A DNA stretch of 64,000 nt, taken from positions 2,294,001 to 2,358,000 of the forward strand of contig NC_042508.1 in NCBI RefSeq assembly GCF_003054445.1. Direction: 5' to 3'. The position numbers were made by a program, and so were the translations under genes. Source of the DNA: Pichia kudriavzevii. Taxonomy: Eukaryota; Ascomycota; Pichiomycetes; Pichiales; Pichiaceae. Positions 44,515 to 55,231 of this stretch are shown in pieces; position 1 is the stretch's first letter; each line of letters begins with the position of its first letter. The notes under the pieces are model-generated. The model saw only the letters and a program-made list of their open reading frames with translations, ran no database searches and was not told where the DNA came from.

Positions 44515-46170
44515 TCAAATTGATTTTGACATGTATACACCATCCAGTTCATAACCTAGTCTTCTATAGTAGTTTCTTACACCAACACCAGAAATGACAC
44601 TAATTTTCTTGGAACCATGTTCTTCTTTTGCAATTCTTTCAGCCTCCTCCATTAACAAAGTACCAAAACCTTGATGTTGGAACTTCCTTGGATCTCTTGA
44701 ATGGAGAGGCACAACAGAACCGTAGACGTGTAATTCTCGGACAATACTCGTCTGTTGACCTTTAAATTCTTTTCTGTAGGTGTACTTTTTGGATGCTTTT
44801 CTGAGTCGAAGTAGACCAATCAAGATGTCTTGCTTTGGATCTTCATAAGAAAGGAAAGTTTCCCAACCACCATTAGCGTAATAGTCTCTCCTGATTAATT
44901 CAACCTGATCCGGTTGAATTTTGTGGTGAACCTCCTGAATTCCAACCTCTCTAGTTCTAACGTCTCGGCATGTAGTACCAAAGTCCTTCATTCTTGCCAA
45001 TGCTAATTCCCTTAAGTTACCGTTTTCAACACCAGAGGTGACTAAAGGCATTGGAATATCTCTTTGAACTCTATAAATTCTTGTCCATGGCGGAACCAAA
45101 GCCATGATTCTGGCAACTAAATCAATCAACATGTTTGCATTATAAGACTTGTATAAGCCATTCTTCCATAATTCATAAAGGCCTGTACCTCTGATAACTA
45201 AGGTTGGATATATCTTCAAACCGTCAGTTCTAAAATCGGGGTTTTCAAAATACTCCTTGAACTGCTCCAAATCTCTCTCCATGCCAACATTGGGTAAATC
45301 TGGCATCATATGGGAAACAACTTTATAACCGGCATCTTTAGCATACGCAAAAGTTTCGCAAACTGCCTTGACGGTATGTCCTCTGTTAGTGTCTCTTGCA
45401 ACATCTTCATACACCGACTGAACACCTAACTCCAATCTTGTACAACCGTAACGCAACATATCATCCAAATGGGTTTCTGTACAATAATCTGGTCTTGTTT
45501 CGATAGTTATACCAACACATTTTGTTTGTGACTGCTGTGAAAATGCAACAGCTTCATCAAGATCGGTACCATTGTAACCAGTTAACGCATTGTGTAATTG
45601 GACGATAAATTCTTCTCTATAATCTTTCGGAAGGGACATAAAGGTACCACCCATAATAATATATTCGACTTTGTCAATATTGTGACCAAGTTGTCTTAGT
45701 TGTTCAATACGACCTCTTGCCTGTTCATAGGGGTCATATCTAGCTCTGATAGCTCTCATTGAAGTTGGCTCATAACCAGTGTAGGATTGTGTTGAGTACT
45801 CAAAATCAGAATCCGGACCACCAGGACAGTACACGCAAATATTACCTGTATATGCAATATGGGGGCATCTATGTGGTTTTGACATAACCGCAACAACTGC
45901 AACTCCAGAGGCAGTACGAACAGGTTTAGCCTTTAGTTTTGGCAATAAATACTTTTTATACTGATCTGGGATGGAATTGATCACATCCGTAAGACGTGGT
46001 TGCTGCTTCAACTTGTATTTTTTAGAGTACTTTATAATAATGCCATTCAAGTTCACCTCTTTTGAAGTGCCCAAAGAGGAGACCAATTCTAGGGAAATGT
46101 CTGCACAACATTGGATGAATCTTTCCTTTTCAGAAGGAAGCTTTTGATGCGTCTTAGGCCCCTTAACCAT
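44515..46170 (-). CDS. ELP3: Elongator catalytic subunit Elp3 (radical SAM tRNA acetyltransferase)
   Basis: A 551-residue protein (S. cerevisiae 557). It starts the modification of wobble uridine (cm5U family) in tRNA within the Elongator complex. The radical-SAM cluster cysteines are C102, C112 and C115 in [54 protein letters not shown] and [24 protein letters not shown] are invariant Elp3 segments. The C-terminal GNAT acetyltransferase domain (about 400-550) contains [10 protein letters not shown] and [19 protein letters not shown]. It is divergent from SEC16, as YPL086C is from YPL085W. Confidence 0.98.
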   Translation of the reverse strand: MVKGPKTHQKLPSEKERFIQCCADISLELVSSLGTSKEVNLNGIIIKYSKKYKLKQQPRLTDVINSIPDQYKKYLLPKLKAKPVRTASGVAVVAVMSKPHRCPHIAYTGNICVYCPGGPDSDFEYSTQSYTGYEPTSMRAIRARYDPYEQARGRIEQLRQLGHNIDKVEYIIMGGTFMSLPKDYREEFIVQLHNALTGYNGTDLDEAVAFSQQSQTKCVGITIETRPDYCTETHLDDMLRYGCTRLELGVQSVYEDVARDTNRGHTVKAVCETFAYAKDAGYKVVSHMMPDLPNVGMERDLEQFKEYFENPDFRTDGLKIYPTLVIRGTGLYELWKNGLYKSYNANMLIDLVARIMALVPPWTRIYRVQRDIPMPLVTSGVENGNLRELALARMKDFGTTCRDVRTREVGIQEVHHKIQPDQVELIRRDYYANGGWETFLSYEDPKQDILIGLLRLRKASKKYTYRKEFKGQQTSIVRELHVYGSVVPLHSRDPRKFQHQGFGTLLMEEAERIAKEEHGSKKISVISGVGVRNYYRRLGYELDGVYMSKSI

Positions 46171-46515
46171 ATTTTTTGTTGTTACTTTTCAATAAAACTT
46201 AAAGCTGAAGTGTTGCTTAGCTCAAACTTCAGTGCTAAACTATGTACAAAGTTTCACTCCTCCTATTAATCTGAGGTAAATTGTCAGAATTTTTTTTATT
46301 TTTTCTGTTCATCATGAAAAATCAACCTTTAAGAGATCCGTGCACCAGAGCTGGAGATCGGATCGCGCAAGGAGGTATTTACGGAAATAGATCATGTTGA
46401 AGTCGAACTACAGCAAACTAAAAGTTGATCTACAATTTTTTAGCAATCATTAGAGTAAAATTAAAACCATTAACATTTACGAGCACGGTTAGCATTGTAT
46501 AGAACACTATACAAT
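46171..46515. promoter_or_regulatory. Divergent promoter of ELP3 and SEC16
   Basis: A 345-bp shared promoter with a T-rich tract near 46290-46312. I recognise no specific site. The divergent pairing is conserved with S. cerevisiae. Confidence 0.4.
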
Positions 46516-49500
46516 ATGGCAAAGTCTGGTAAAGGGAAAAAAAATAAATCCAAAAACAAGGGCAAAAATCCCAATTCAAAGTCCAACGCTAAAAATACTG
46601 CTGCTACCGACAGTGCTTTGGAAAAATCATCTAACAACCAGGAATTGATAGATAAGGAACAACAAGGTTTACAATTTGCCTCTGATTGTAATGATGCTAG
46701 CGAAGATGGTGCCGTAAGCAAAACTTTACAATTGCATTCAGAAACTGAAGATGATGCCCGTAGAGATGACGACAGCAGAGCAAAAAACGATACTGTATCA
46801 AACACAGTTAATAGTGATGTTATAAGTGGCGATTCTGAGCTGTACCCAGAGTTGCAAGTCCAATCCAACAGTGCTGATAACGAAAACATGAAAATTCTCG
46901 AGATTGTTCCAAGCATAGACAATGAATCTACCAAAGTCAATCCGAATGTTGAAGTGGCGCTATCTGAACTTGAAAAGGAAAAAATAAATGACAATATCTC
47001 CGAAGCTGAAGTGTCTGTTGTTCAAACTTCTCCAGACGAGATTGCTGCAGACTTCAGTTCCAATGTATCAAAACTCGACCATGCAGAAATAAATAATGAA
47101 AACACTAAACATGAACCAGATCTCAACGGAGTTATCAGTGAAACAACAACTACTCAAGGATCGAATGAAAACCGTACAACTATTGATGCTGTTGCTGTTG
47201 AAAATAAAAACGCTGAAAACATATTACATAAAACAAACCAAGAAGCATGTGAAACTCATTCTGATGCCACTGAACCTAACATGCAGTTGAACTCCAATGT
47301 TGACTCAATGTCTTGGGAACAAGCTGATATTGATTCTGTTACCGATACCATCAATGAAGTCAGTAACGGTGAAGATTCGAAGGGAAACCATATGTCACAA
47401 CAAGCGGAGGTAAAAGAAGTGCAACATGTAGCAGAACAGACCGTGAATAAAGCTCACGATGTTTCAGATATATTTGGTAATCAACCAAGCTCTCACGATG
47501 AGATTATGCCATGGGATCATACAGCTCCCCAAGACTTGATGCCATGGGAGCAGGAGACTAACGAAAACGGAGTAAATCTAACTGAGAGTGTGCACGATGG
47601 TAACCAATGTAGCGCTACTTTAAAATTAGGAAAAGGAGACGAAACAACGGTAATTATTGATAAAGAAGATACATTTTACTCCAAAAATAATGCATCAAAT
47701 GTTTTAGGAGCTGTTGGACTTCATCAGAATTCCAACGCAGTTTCTGAATGCTTGCCAGATTCTTCAACTGAGTTTAAAGACAAAACCGACAAAGGTACTA
47801 TTTGTGATAGAACTCCAAAAAGTGGCAACGAGGATTCCAAGTTTGCATTTCTAGAAGAGGATGATTTAACTGAGGTTCCAAACAAAGCTGAAGTGGCTTT
47901 GGATGGTGCAGCAAACAGTTCTGCAGAGGGGAAACTAGATAAGTTTGAATTTTTAGAGGAAGATGATGAGCTATTATTAGATGATATAATGGACGACGAT
48001 TTGTTAGAGGCGGAGGAGCCAGCTACTAATAGCGCTGATTTGACCAACAATACAGTAGTTATTACTGAGGATATCACCCAAAAGGCTACAAAATATTTAC
48101 CTGAACACTCACAACCTTCTATTCCTACGTTGAGCCATTCTACGTATACTCCTAACATGGCTACTTACTCACAATTTAGTAACCCTCATCAGAGCTTAGC
48201 TCATGAATTGAATGAAGAAAAAAAGAGGTCTGATGCTTATGATTTTCCTCAGGATTTGCTTAAGAAAAGCCTCCCTAAGCCAGCTAAGGAAGTCAAGCAG
48301 AATGTTTACACCCAAATTGAATCATCTCTACTTGCTCAAAAATCCAATCCATTTCATCCTCCTTCTTCTGCTTCTATTTCTCTTGGAGAAAGAATTGCTT
48401 CCGGTGGATCAGATGGATATACGACATCATCACTTCCACCACTGCCAATTGCACGTCAAGGTTCAAGATATTCCTCTCAAATGAGTTCTCCACAGAATAG
48501 TAATTCCAAATTAAACTCACCCCAGAACAAGTTTGCACCTACAGTTTCTTCAAGTTCTTCTTCGAAAAACTTTTTTGAAGAACTTCCTCTACCAAAGATT
48601 GAAAGGAAAAAGGTAAAGAATCCTTATGCTAATATTGAGCTTTCCAACAATTCTCGGATGTCTCAGGAGATACCTTCTCAGCAGCCGAACGTCAAATCTG
48701 CGTCATCGCTATATATCAATAAACAGGCCAATCCATATGCTCCTTCCCCGCTCCAAGATCAACATAATTTGCCAACTGCAGCACCTAACATAAAGTATCA
48801 AGTACCTCAAAACTCTACAGCAATACCTTCGAACAACCTTCCCCCTCTAAAGAAAACATCAAATCCATATGCACCCGCTGCAGCTGGTGGCCATATTAGG
48901 CAATTATCCACCACAACACCTGCTGATCTGGAAAATATAAAGCCTAATATCATTCCAGTTCCTATGAAGTCTCCTCTAAGTCTTAGTAATTCACAGCCAG
49001 GCATAAACTCACCTATAACCAGCAACGTCCCAAATACTGGTTACAACCAGTTTCATAATCCACACAGGAATGTTTCCAATAGATACGCACCTCCATTAGC
49101 ACAAGAACCAATCAATGAACAACTTTCTCAACAACAATTTCACCATCAGACCACGGCGCCTTCGGGCGAGAGTCAGGTGCTAACCCAGCAAAGTCACAAA
49201 AGAGCAAATTCTTTTGGTAGGCCTAGAAACAATTCAAGAAATAGGGTTTCGGTATCGTCTATTAACGAAGTTTATGGATCCAATATAGTAACTAGTAATG
49301 CTACTTCTACAGGAAAAAGAAAAACCATGACCTTGCCCCCAAATTCAGTTAAGGGTAAAAACTACATGCAACCCAGTAGCTCTTTTACACCTGCACCTAC
49401 TGTTATTAATCCTGAAAACCTAGTGAGGAGACAATGGCCGCTATTTTGCTTTTCAGCAGAAGGTAAAGCCGTATCCATGATACCAAAATTCGATGGCTAC

Positions 49501-52500
49501 GGTCATATAAACTGTAATATCAAAGTTTTGGATATTGGGTCACATTTGAAACTGAATCCTTTAGATCGGTCTTTTCCAGGCCCTCTCAACAAATCCAAGA
49601 CAAAGAAGAAAGATGTTATCAAGTGGTTAGATGAGAAAATTAGCTCTAATTTTGAGGATGTTGAGGCTTTGATTTGGAAATGTTTGAAGGCCATGGTTGA
49701 AATGATCGAAAAGCCTGGAGATTTTACGAATGAAGCTTATGTTAAACGTATTTCATCAATTCTTAATCCGGATTTGAACGTCAGCTCCGGCATGAATAAT
49801 ACGTTTGACATTATCGAATTAACAAGAACTGTGCAATCATTTGCTCCAAACAAACCCTGTAACGCATTTTCTTTGGACAATTCGGGTTTATCAGCAATAC
49901 ATGGTATGCTCAAAGTTGGAGATAAGAAATCCGCACTGCAGTATGCTATTGCAGAAGGTGATTGGACTATTGCACTTCTAGTAGCTAATTTAATGGGTCC
50001 TATAGCATTTGCGCAAACCATTAAGTTATATTCCACCACACATTTCCCAAGCAATCCATTGGGCGACGATTTAAGTTTTTTTGTTCAATCTGCATCCAAA
50101 GATGGGTTTAGTCCCGAGCAAATGAAAGGCAAAGAGAAATGGTTGATTGATAATTTCAAGATTGTCATTCCATTTATTATAATGGATAACGTGGAATATG
50201 GTCCAATACTCTTGCAACTTGGTGAGAACTTGGTTGCATCTGGTTTTAAAGCATATGGGAAACTAGCGTTGATCCTATCCGGATTACCATTGATTCCTAA
50301 GTCATTATCCAACCTTCATTTATCATTCTCTGATATGGTCTGTGAAGAAATCTATGAATATATTCTATTGTCGTCAGGAAACGTTCCACCCAATTTTGCA
50401 CAAGGATTTGCCCATCTGATTCCAGTGAAAATTCATCATGCCAGTTATCTTGCAGACATTGGTTCCTTTATGGAAGCCAAAAGGTATGTAGACACAACTC
50501 AAGTCTTGATTAACTCTAAGCAATTTTTCTGTGAGCCTGCTACAATAGTTGCTCAGAATGCTTTGAATGGAAGACTTGCTCAGGTTGGTACCGGATGGTT
50601 GAGCTCGAAATTAAGTCGTCCTCAACTGGATAGAGTTTGGACAACATTAGATAAATCGTTTAACAAATTCGTTTCTGGTGAGGACGTACCACCACCAACA
50701 GTACAGCAAGATGGTGTATTTTCTAAGTTTACATCTCCTGCTACTTTATCAAGGGCAGCGTCTACGTTGGATTTGAGCGATGTGAAAAATAGTATGACAA
50801 ACATACCAAATAACATCACAAGCAGCCCAGCATATTTACCTGGAATGAATCGTACACCAACAGAGCATGGAAGTGTTTTATATGGTGCCCCTGCGAACAC
50901 GTCAATCAGAAATGCTTATGCTCCACCTTCAAAGTATACAGAGACTGTAAGACTTCTAGATGAAACATATGATACTGTTTCTAATTCTGCTATACCACAA
51001 TCAACAACTAATTACAACAATACTGAGATATCTGAAACATTAGCAAAAGCAACACAATGTGGCAAAATCATCAATGAGCTCGAAGCTAATCCGTATGCAC
51101 CACCGCCAAGAAAGCATAGTAATCATGATCTTGGCGAATCTTATTCGATGCTCCAAAAAGCTGAGTATACACCGCCTAATAAGGGTATGCTCTCCAAAAA
51201 AGCTAGTAGATCTCCATACAATCCATATGAGCCACAAATCGAATCGTTCGTTGACCAGGTGCCGTCTGGTGCTACTCAGTCAATTACAGAACATTTAAAT
51301 AGAGCTCATCCTGCCAGTTCAATTTCATCAAGTAGTGGAAACAGAAACCTTGAGAGCCCACCTGTTCCTTCTATCCCTATCCAAAAGAAGTACACTTTTC
51401 CACCTCAATCAGCTGCGATTACAGATCAAAAGCAGCTTTCGCATGTGAGTGCTACATTTAGACAAGAAGCTTCTGATTTACCTCCGTTAAGTGGGTCTAT
51501 CACCGTTGCAGAAACTGCAATATCTACAGATCTATCAGAGAATTTATCATTGGATAAGGTAGTGTCAAGCGGGAATATGGCTGATATTTACGATAACAAA
51601 TTGCAAGCTGACAAATTAAGATCAGAAAGCCAAGCTTTTATTGAGCCTGTCCTTGCCGTAAATGAAGAGCGCAATGGGGTTTCTATTGTTCGTAGAGGGA
51701 GTCAGAACTCTGTCGAGGCGCTCAATATGGATCCAGTAGAGCATATGTTAGAAGATGATCACAAACAAGATATGGTAGATGGCAGGCCTGATCCAGTTGG
51801 AGATATTATTGACAATGGTCATGATGATAACTCCAAAGCTAAACCTGAAAATGAGAATGATGAACAGGCGGCCGATCACCTTTCTTTTAATAGAGTAAAA
51901 CCAGAAAACACTGCTGTTTCGGAGACAGCATCTGGGTCATCTATGCTTCCAGTTTCAGGCGGCGATAATAAAGAAACGTACCAGAATCATGAATTCAGCG
52001 AAGCTATTAATTCTGAAACAAATATAAGTGATTCTATCATTAATGCAAAGTCGAACACAACAGGAAATGATATTGGACACGAATCTTTAGTTGAAGCACA
52101 CGATGCTACAGAATCAGATACTAAGAATGAAGACTCTCTTGATGAAGCTCCAAAAGTTACACCTGATGAAAAAGTTGAGGATATGACACAAAAGCCAATT
52201 GATGCTTTGGTTCATCCCTCCACACCAAAGGATATTGCACCGAGAAGAGCTACGATCAACAGGTATGGACCACCTGGAAACTCAACTAATCCAAGAAAGA
52301 AGCCAGTGAACCCATATGCATCTGCATATACACCAAAGACACATTCTCATAAGTCCACGTATGCCCCACCAGCTGAAACGGCTTCTCAGGAGCTTAAAGC
52401 AACGGCATCTCTTGATACTGGTATACCTTCGGACTTGAGCGGATTCGACATGTTTTCTTATGGAGGCTATACGATTCCTAAGCCAACTGCACCACAACCG

Positions 52501-53424
52501 GATTCCCCTAACAAGACAGAGAATGGTGAGGGGGAAAAAATGGGAATTAGTGAAACATCAATCGATACAGAGAATGCTACAACTGATAGCGCATTAAACG
52601 ATGGAATAAATGATGTTTCGGCAGTATCGGAGGAGTCTAGCTTTGTACCAACTTATAATCCACCCAAACAAACTGGAATGAGAAGCAGGTTAGAAACATC
52701 TACACATCAAAATAATCTAACAGATATCTTTGTTGAGCCATCTCCATTTGGTAAGAGAAAACTCTCTATACCTGCATCCCCCATCCATATGTTTACTGAA
52801 GAAAAGAGGTACGTAGCAGAAGATACAGGTGTATATTATGACGACGTCATAGAGGATTCTGATGAAGAAGCAGATGTGAAACAAAAGAGAGAGGAGGAGG
52901 AGGAAAAAATGAAGAAGGAGGCAGAAGAGAAGGCTAGAAAGGAAAAGGAGGAAGAGGACCTCAAAAGAAAAAAAGAACAAGAGTCAAAGAAAACCGGTAA
53001 TAATAAGGGAGAATCTGGTTGGTTTAGTTGGCTGGGTAAAAAGAGTGACAAACCCAAACCAATAAAGGCTAAATTGGGTGAAGAAAACTCATTCTACTAT
53101 GACGAAAAACTAAAAAGATGGATTAACAAAAAGGCCCCATTGGATGAGCAGCTTGAGGCAAGTAAACCACCTCCACCGCCAATGAAGAAAAACGCAGTTA
53201 CCAATCCATCAACGCCTCTTACGCCAAAACCAAAGCATGGGTCTTCATCTTTGACTGCCACAAGTGCATCAAGCCCATCACCTGATATATATGCACCTAC
53301 ACCAGTCAAAAAGGGAGATGATATTGACAGTTTGCTGAAAATGAGTGGTGCGGGTGGACCACCTAAGAGAGGAGCTAGAAGAGGGCCACGCAGAGGTTAT
53401 GTTGACGTAATGAGCCAAAAGTGA
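46516..53424 (+). CDS. SEC16: COPII coat scaffold Sec16
   Basis: A 2302-residue ER-exit-site scaffold (S. cerevisiae 2195) that organises Sec23/24, Sec13/31 and Sar1 on the ER. The start MAKSGKGKKNKSKNKGK is basic. The first 960 residues are disordered and acidic, with repeated short motifs: MSWEQ, MPWDH, MPWEQ, and the pair KFAFLEEDD and KFEFLEEDD. The central conserved domain (about 970-1430) begins RRQWPLFCFSAEGKAVSMIPKFDGYGH and includes SALQYAIAEGDWTIALLVANLMGP, the ACE1 fold that pairs with Sec13. A long Pro/Tyr-rich region carries many NPYAP-type motifs. The extreme C-terminus (KEKEEEDLKRKKEQE charged helix, SWLGKKSDKPKPIKAKLGEENSFYYDEKLKRWINK, and the end GPRRGYVDV) is the conserved tail that contacts Sec23. 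Confidence 0.97.
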   Translation: MAKSGKGKKNKSKNKGKNPNSKSNAKNTAATDSALEKSSNNQELIDKEQQGLQFASDCNDASEDGAVSKTLQLHSETEDDARRDDDSRAKNDTVSNTVNSDVISGDSELYPELQVQSNSADNENMKILEIVPSIDNESTKVNPNVEVALSELEKEKINDNISEAEVSVVQTSPDEIAADFSSNVSKLDHAEINNENTKHEPDLNGVISETTTTQGSNENRTTIDAVAVENKNAENILHKTNQEACETHSDATEPNMQLNSNVDSMSWEQADIDSVTDTINEVSNGEDSKGNHMSQQAEVKEVQHVAEQTVNKAHDVSDIFGNQPSSHDEIMPWDHTAPQDLMPWEQETNENGVNLTESVHDGNQCSATLKLGKGDETTVIIDKEDTFYSKNNASNVLGAVGLHQNSNAVSECLPDSSTEFKDKTDKGTICDRTPKSGNEDSKFAFLEEDDLTEVPNKAEVALDGAANSSAEGKLDKFEFLEEDDELLLDDIMDDDLLEAEEPATNSADLTNNTVVITEDITQKATKYLPEHSQPSIPTLSHSTYTPNMATYSQFSNPHQSLAHELNEEKKRSDAYDFPQDLLKKSLPKPAKEVKQNVYTQIESSLLAQKSNPFHPPSSASISLGERIASGGSDGYTTSSLPPLPIARQGSRYSSQMSSPQNSNSKLNSPQNKFAPTVSSSSSSKNFFEELPLPKIERKKVKNPYANIELSNNSRMSQEIPSQQPNVKSASSLYINKQANPYAPSPLQDQHNLPTAAPNIKYQVPQNSTAIPSNNLPPLKKTSNPYAPAAAGGHIRQLSTTTPADLENIKPNIIPVPMKSPLSLSNSQPGINSPITSNVPNTGYNQFHNPHRNVSNRYAPPLAQEPINEQLSQQQFHHQTTAPSGESQVLTQQSHKRANSFGRPRNNSRNRVSVSSINEVYGSNIVTSNATSTGKRKTMTLPPNSVKGKNYMQPSSSFTPAPTVINPENLVRRQWPLFCFSAEGKAVSMIPKFDGYGHINCNIKVLDIGSHLKLNPLDRSFPGPLNKSKTKKKDVIKWLDEKISSNFEDVEALIWKCLKAMVEMIEKPGDFTNEAYVKRISSILNPDLNVSSGMNNTFDIIELTRTVQSFAPNKPCNAFSLDNSGLSAIHGMLKVGDKKSALQYAIAEGDWTIALLVANLMGPIAFAQTIKLYSTTHFPSNPLGDDLSFFVQSASKDGFSPEQMKGKEKWLIDNFKIVIPFIIMDNVEYGPILLQLGENLVASGFKAYGKLALILSGLPLIPKSLSNLHLSFSDMVCEEIYEYILLSSGNVPPNFAQGFAHLIPVKIHHASYLADIGSFMEAKRYVDTTQVLINSKQFFCEPATIVAQNALNGRLAQVGTGWLSSKLSRPQLDRVWTTLDKSFNKFVSGEDVPPPTVQQDGVFSKFTSPATLSRAASTLDLSDVKNSMTNIPNNITSSPAYLPGMNRTPTEHGSVLYGAPANTSIRNAYAPPSKYTETVRLLDETYDTVSNSAIPQSTTNYNNTEISETLAKATQCGKIINELEANPYAPPPRKHSNHDLGESYSMLQKAEYTPPNKGMLSKKASRSPYNPYEPQIESFVDQVPSGATQSITEHLNRAHPASSISSSSGNRNLESPPVPSIPIQKKYTFPPQSAAITDQKQLSHVSATFRQEASDLPPLSGSITVAETAISTDLSENLSLDKVVSSGNMADIYDNKLQADKLRSESQAFIEPVLAVNEERNGVSIVRRGSQNSVEALNMDPVEHMLEDDHKQDMVDGRPDPVGDIIDNGHDDNSKAKPENENDEQAADHLSFNRVKPENTAVSETASGSSMLPVSGGDNKETYQNHEFSEAINSETNISDSIINAKSNTTGNDIGHESLVEAHDATESDTKNEDSLDEAPKVTPDEKVEDMTQKPIDALVHPSTPKDIAPRRATINRYGPPGNSTNPRKKPVNPYASAYTPKTHSHKSTYAPPAETASQELKATASLDTGIPSDLSGFDMFSYGGYTIPKPTAPQPDSPNKTENGEGEKMGISETSIDTENATTDSALNDGINDVSAVSEESSFVPTYNPPKQTGMRSRLETSTHQNNLTDIFVEPSPFGKRKLSIPASPIHMFTEEKRYVAEDTGVYYDDVIEDSDEEADVKQKREEEEEKMKKEAEEKARKEKEEEDLKRKKEQESKKTGNNKGESGWFSWLGKKSDKPKPIKAKLGEENSFYYDEKLKRWINKKAPLDEQLEASKPPPPPMKKNAVTNPSTPLTPKPKHGSSSLTATSASSPSPDIYAPTPVKKGDDIDSLLKMSGAGGPPKRGARRGPRRGYVDVMSQK

Positions 53425-53520
53425 TGATTTAAGTTTTACTTGTAAGTCTATTTATAATTATTTCCATGTAATTAAGTGTTAATGATATAGAAAAGTTACG
53501 CAAAGATCTCAAACAATTGG

Positions 53521-54936
53521 TCAATCTTCAATATTTTGGCCAAATATATCATCCTTATCGGTTGAAACTTTAGTCAATTCATCTCCAGTCTTTAGGCTGT
53601 CGACTCGGCCAACAGCACCTATCATTTGACTTTCCGTGTTATTTCTAATACCACTGACTTCTTTGTTTATACTGTGCTTCCTAGTATTACCAGCATGGCA
53701 GCTGGTAGTTTCCTCGTCATAACCCTCTTCTTCTTCTTCATCGTCATCTATAATTGCAACTGAATTTGATCTTCCACTTAACGAGTCGTGTGCAGATAAG
53801 TTAAGCGGCGTCATTGGAGGTAAAGTAGCATTTACAGGACGCAATTCTGGTGATCTTCTGCCAATAGAACTTGACGAGTCATTTCTATTCATTGGAATTT
53901 GGTAAAAAGACTGCTCATCTGTGAGGTTGTTCACCAGGAGTTTAAGCTGGGACACATTTGAGTTCAACATAGATAATGAAGATTTTCTAGTGTTAGATGA
54001 TCTGAATGTATTTTTGCAAAGGGGAAACTGGGTAGAGGATAACAATGAGTTTGATTTAAGGGAACTTGGAGGAGATGTTTGTGTCAACATGAAGTTAGAA
54101 GGTGAGCCTGACAACGAAACGGGATCTAGGGATGGTGAATCTGGTTCATAGAGCATATCACCGGTTGAAGTTTTTCGTCTGGTGGTTGTTTGGTTTGGTT
54201 TGTTCTTCACAAAAGAAGCAATTGAAAAGCTCTGCTGCTGATGTGATACGTTTGAACTTTGTCTTCTCATACGAGGTCGACTAGCACTATTGAAATAAGG
54301 TGAACTGGTCAGGGTAGGAGAGTGAAAAGACGACTTTCTGCTACCGCCAACCGAAAATGTTGAGTGTTGAATTGGCGGTAAGTTTGGCTGTCTCTGGTTA
54401 TTAAAATGCCGTTGGGCAAAACTATTACTTCTGTATGCTGCAGTTTCTTCTGGGCTCAAATTGGAGTCAACATTGTACGAGGGATTCAGGTTTTGAGGAA
54501 TATTGTTATTGCTGAGTGAAGCTGGCGTGCTGTTTAGTTGGTTTAAAGACAGCAGCGATATATTGGATATGGAGGGCACTAACTCACTACCTATTTCAGC
54601 ACCGACCGACGTAGCTAGAAGCTGTGGAGAATCTTCTATGTTTGGCAGATGTTTCACGTCCATATTGACACTTGTTCTAGCTGGATTACTTATTGCGTCA
54701 GTAACTGTTATCATATTTCCTCCTCTTGGTGATCTTACGGGTGATTTTAGCATATCAGAAGTTCCCAAATTGTTTCTGTTTGAGAGAGAAAAGCTTGGTG
54801 AGAGTGATAGTCTCTTAGGATCCCCTTGATGGGAAAAATTGGGAGACTTCTCTTGTCTGTTTTGCACCGAAATGATCCGGGGAGAACCCACAAATGGTAA
54901 TTGTTCGGGAGATGGAGGCATGGAGGTGAGAGACAT
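53521..54936 (-). CDS. Serine/asparagine-rich protein of unknown function
   Basis: I do not recognise this 471-residue protein. It is about one-fifth serine, with many SP and RxxS phosphorylation-like sites (SPRIISVQNR, SPVRSPRGG, RKSSFHSPT, RKSSLSM) and basic patches, interrupted by one acidic run (DDDEEEEEGYDEE, about residues 395-410). No signal peptide, membrane helix or folded domain is visible. The helix-prone stretch LSMLNSNVSQLKLLVNNLTDEQSFYQIP (about 315-345) could be the only folded part. It is convergent with SEC16, sharing a 96-bp gap. The composition suggests a regulated scaffold or PKA/CDK substrate. The intact frame and biased composition argue that it is a real gene. Confidence 0.75.
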   Translation of the reverse strand: MSLTSMPPSPEQLPFVGSPRIISVQNRQEKSPNFSHQGDPKRLSLSPSFSLSNRNNLGTSDMLKSPVRSPRGGNMITVTDAISNPARTSVNMDVKHLPNIEDSPQLLATSVGAEIGSELVPSISNISLLSLNQLNSTPASLSNNNIPQNLNPSYNVDSNLSPEETAAYRSNSFAQRHFNNQRQPNLPPIQHSTFSVGGSRKSSFHSPTLTSSPYFNSASRPRMRRQSSNVSHQQQSFSIASFVKNKPNQTTTRRKTSTGDMLYEPDSPSLDPVSLSGSPSNFMLTQTSPPSSLKSNSLLSSTQFPLCKNTFRSSNTRKSSLSMLNSNVSQLKLLVNNLTDEQSFYQIPMNRNDSSSSIGRRSPELRPVNATLPPMTPLNLSAHDSLSGRSNSVAIIDDDEEEEEGYDEETTSCHAGNTRKHSINKEVSGIRNNTESQMIGAVGRVDSLKTGDELTKVSTDKDDIFGQNIED

Positions 54937-55231
54937 GAGGAAGGGTAATGTATTAAACTTGTTGTCCTAGTATTTATGTTATAGCGGAAGTGGTCGTGTA
55001 TGTGGCATCAAGAGCACCTATTTCTAACAGAAGAGATTACTTTGGCCTGGCTGGAACTACTAATTGTTGGGGAATTCACCTTATCAGGTGGGAAACACCA
55101 TGAAAAACATGCTCAAAATTTTTCACCCTTTGAGGCATGGTTTTTTTTTTGGAACTTCCTGGAATTTTCAAGCTTTCTTTGTTATTGTTTTTTCGGTTGC
55201 TACTTATACACAATGTACATATTAAGCCCTG

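Noticed and set aside
46470-46994. 174-codon Ser/Leu-rich minus-strand ORF
   Set aside because: It is antisense to the SEC16 N-terminus and would remove the ELP3-SEC16 promoter; composition is the complement of Asp/Glu/Lys-rich coding.
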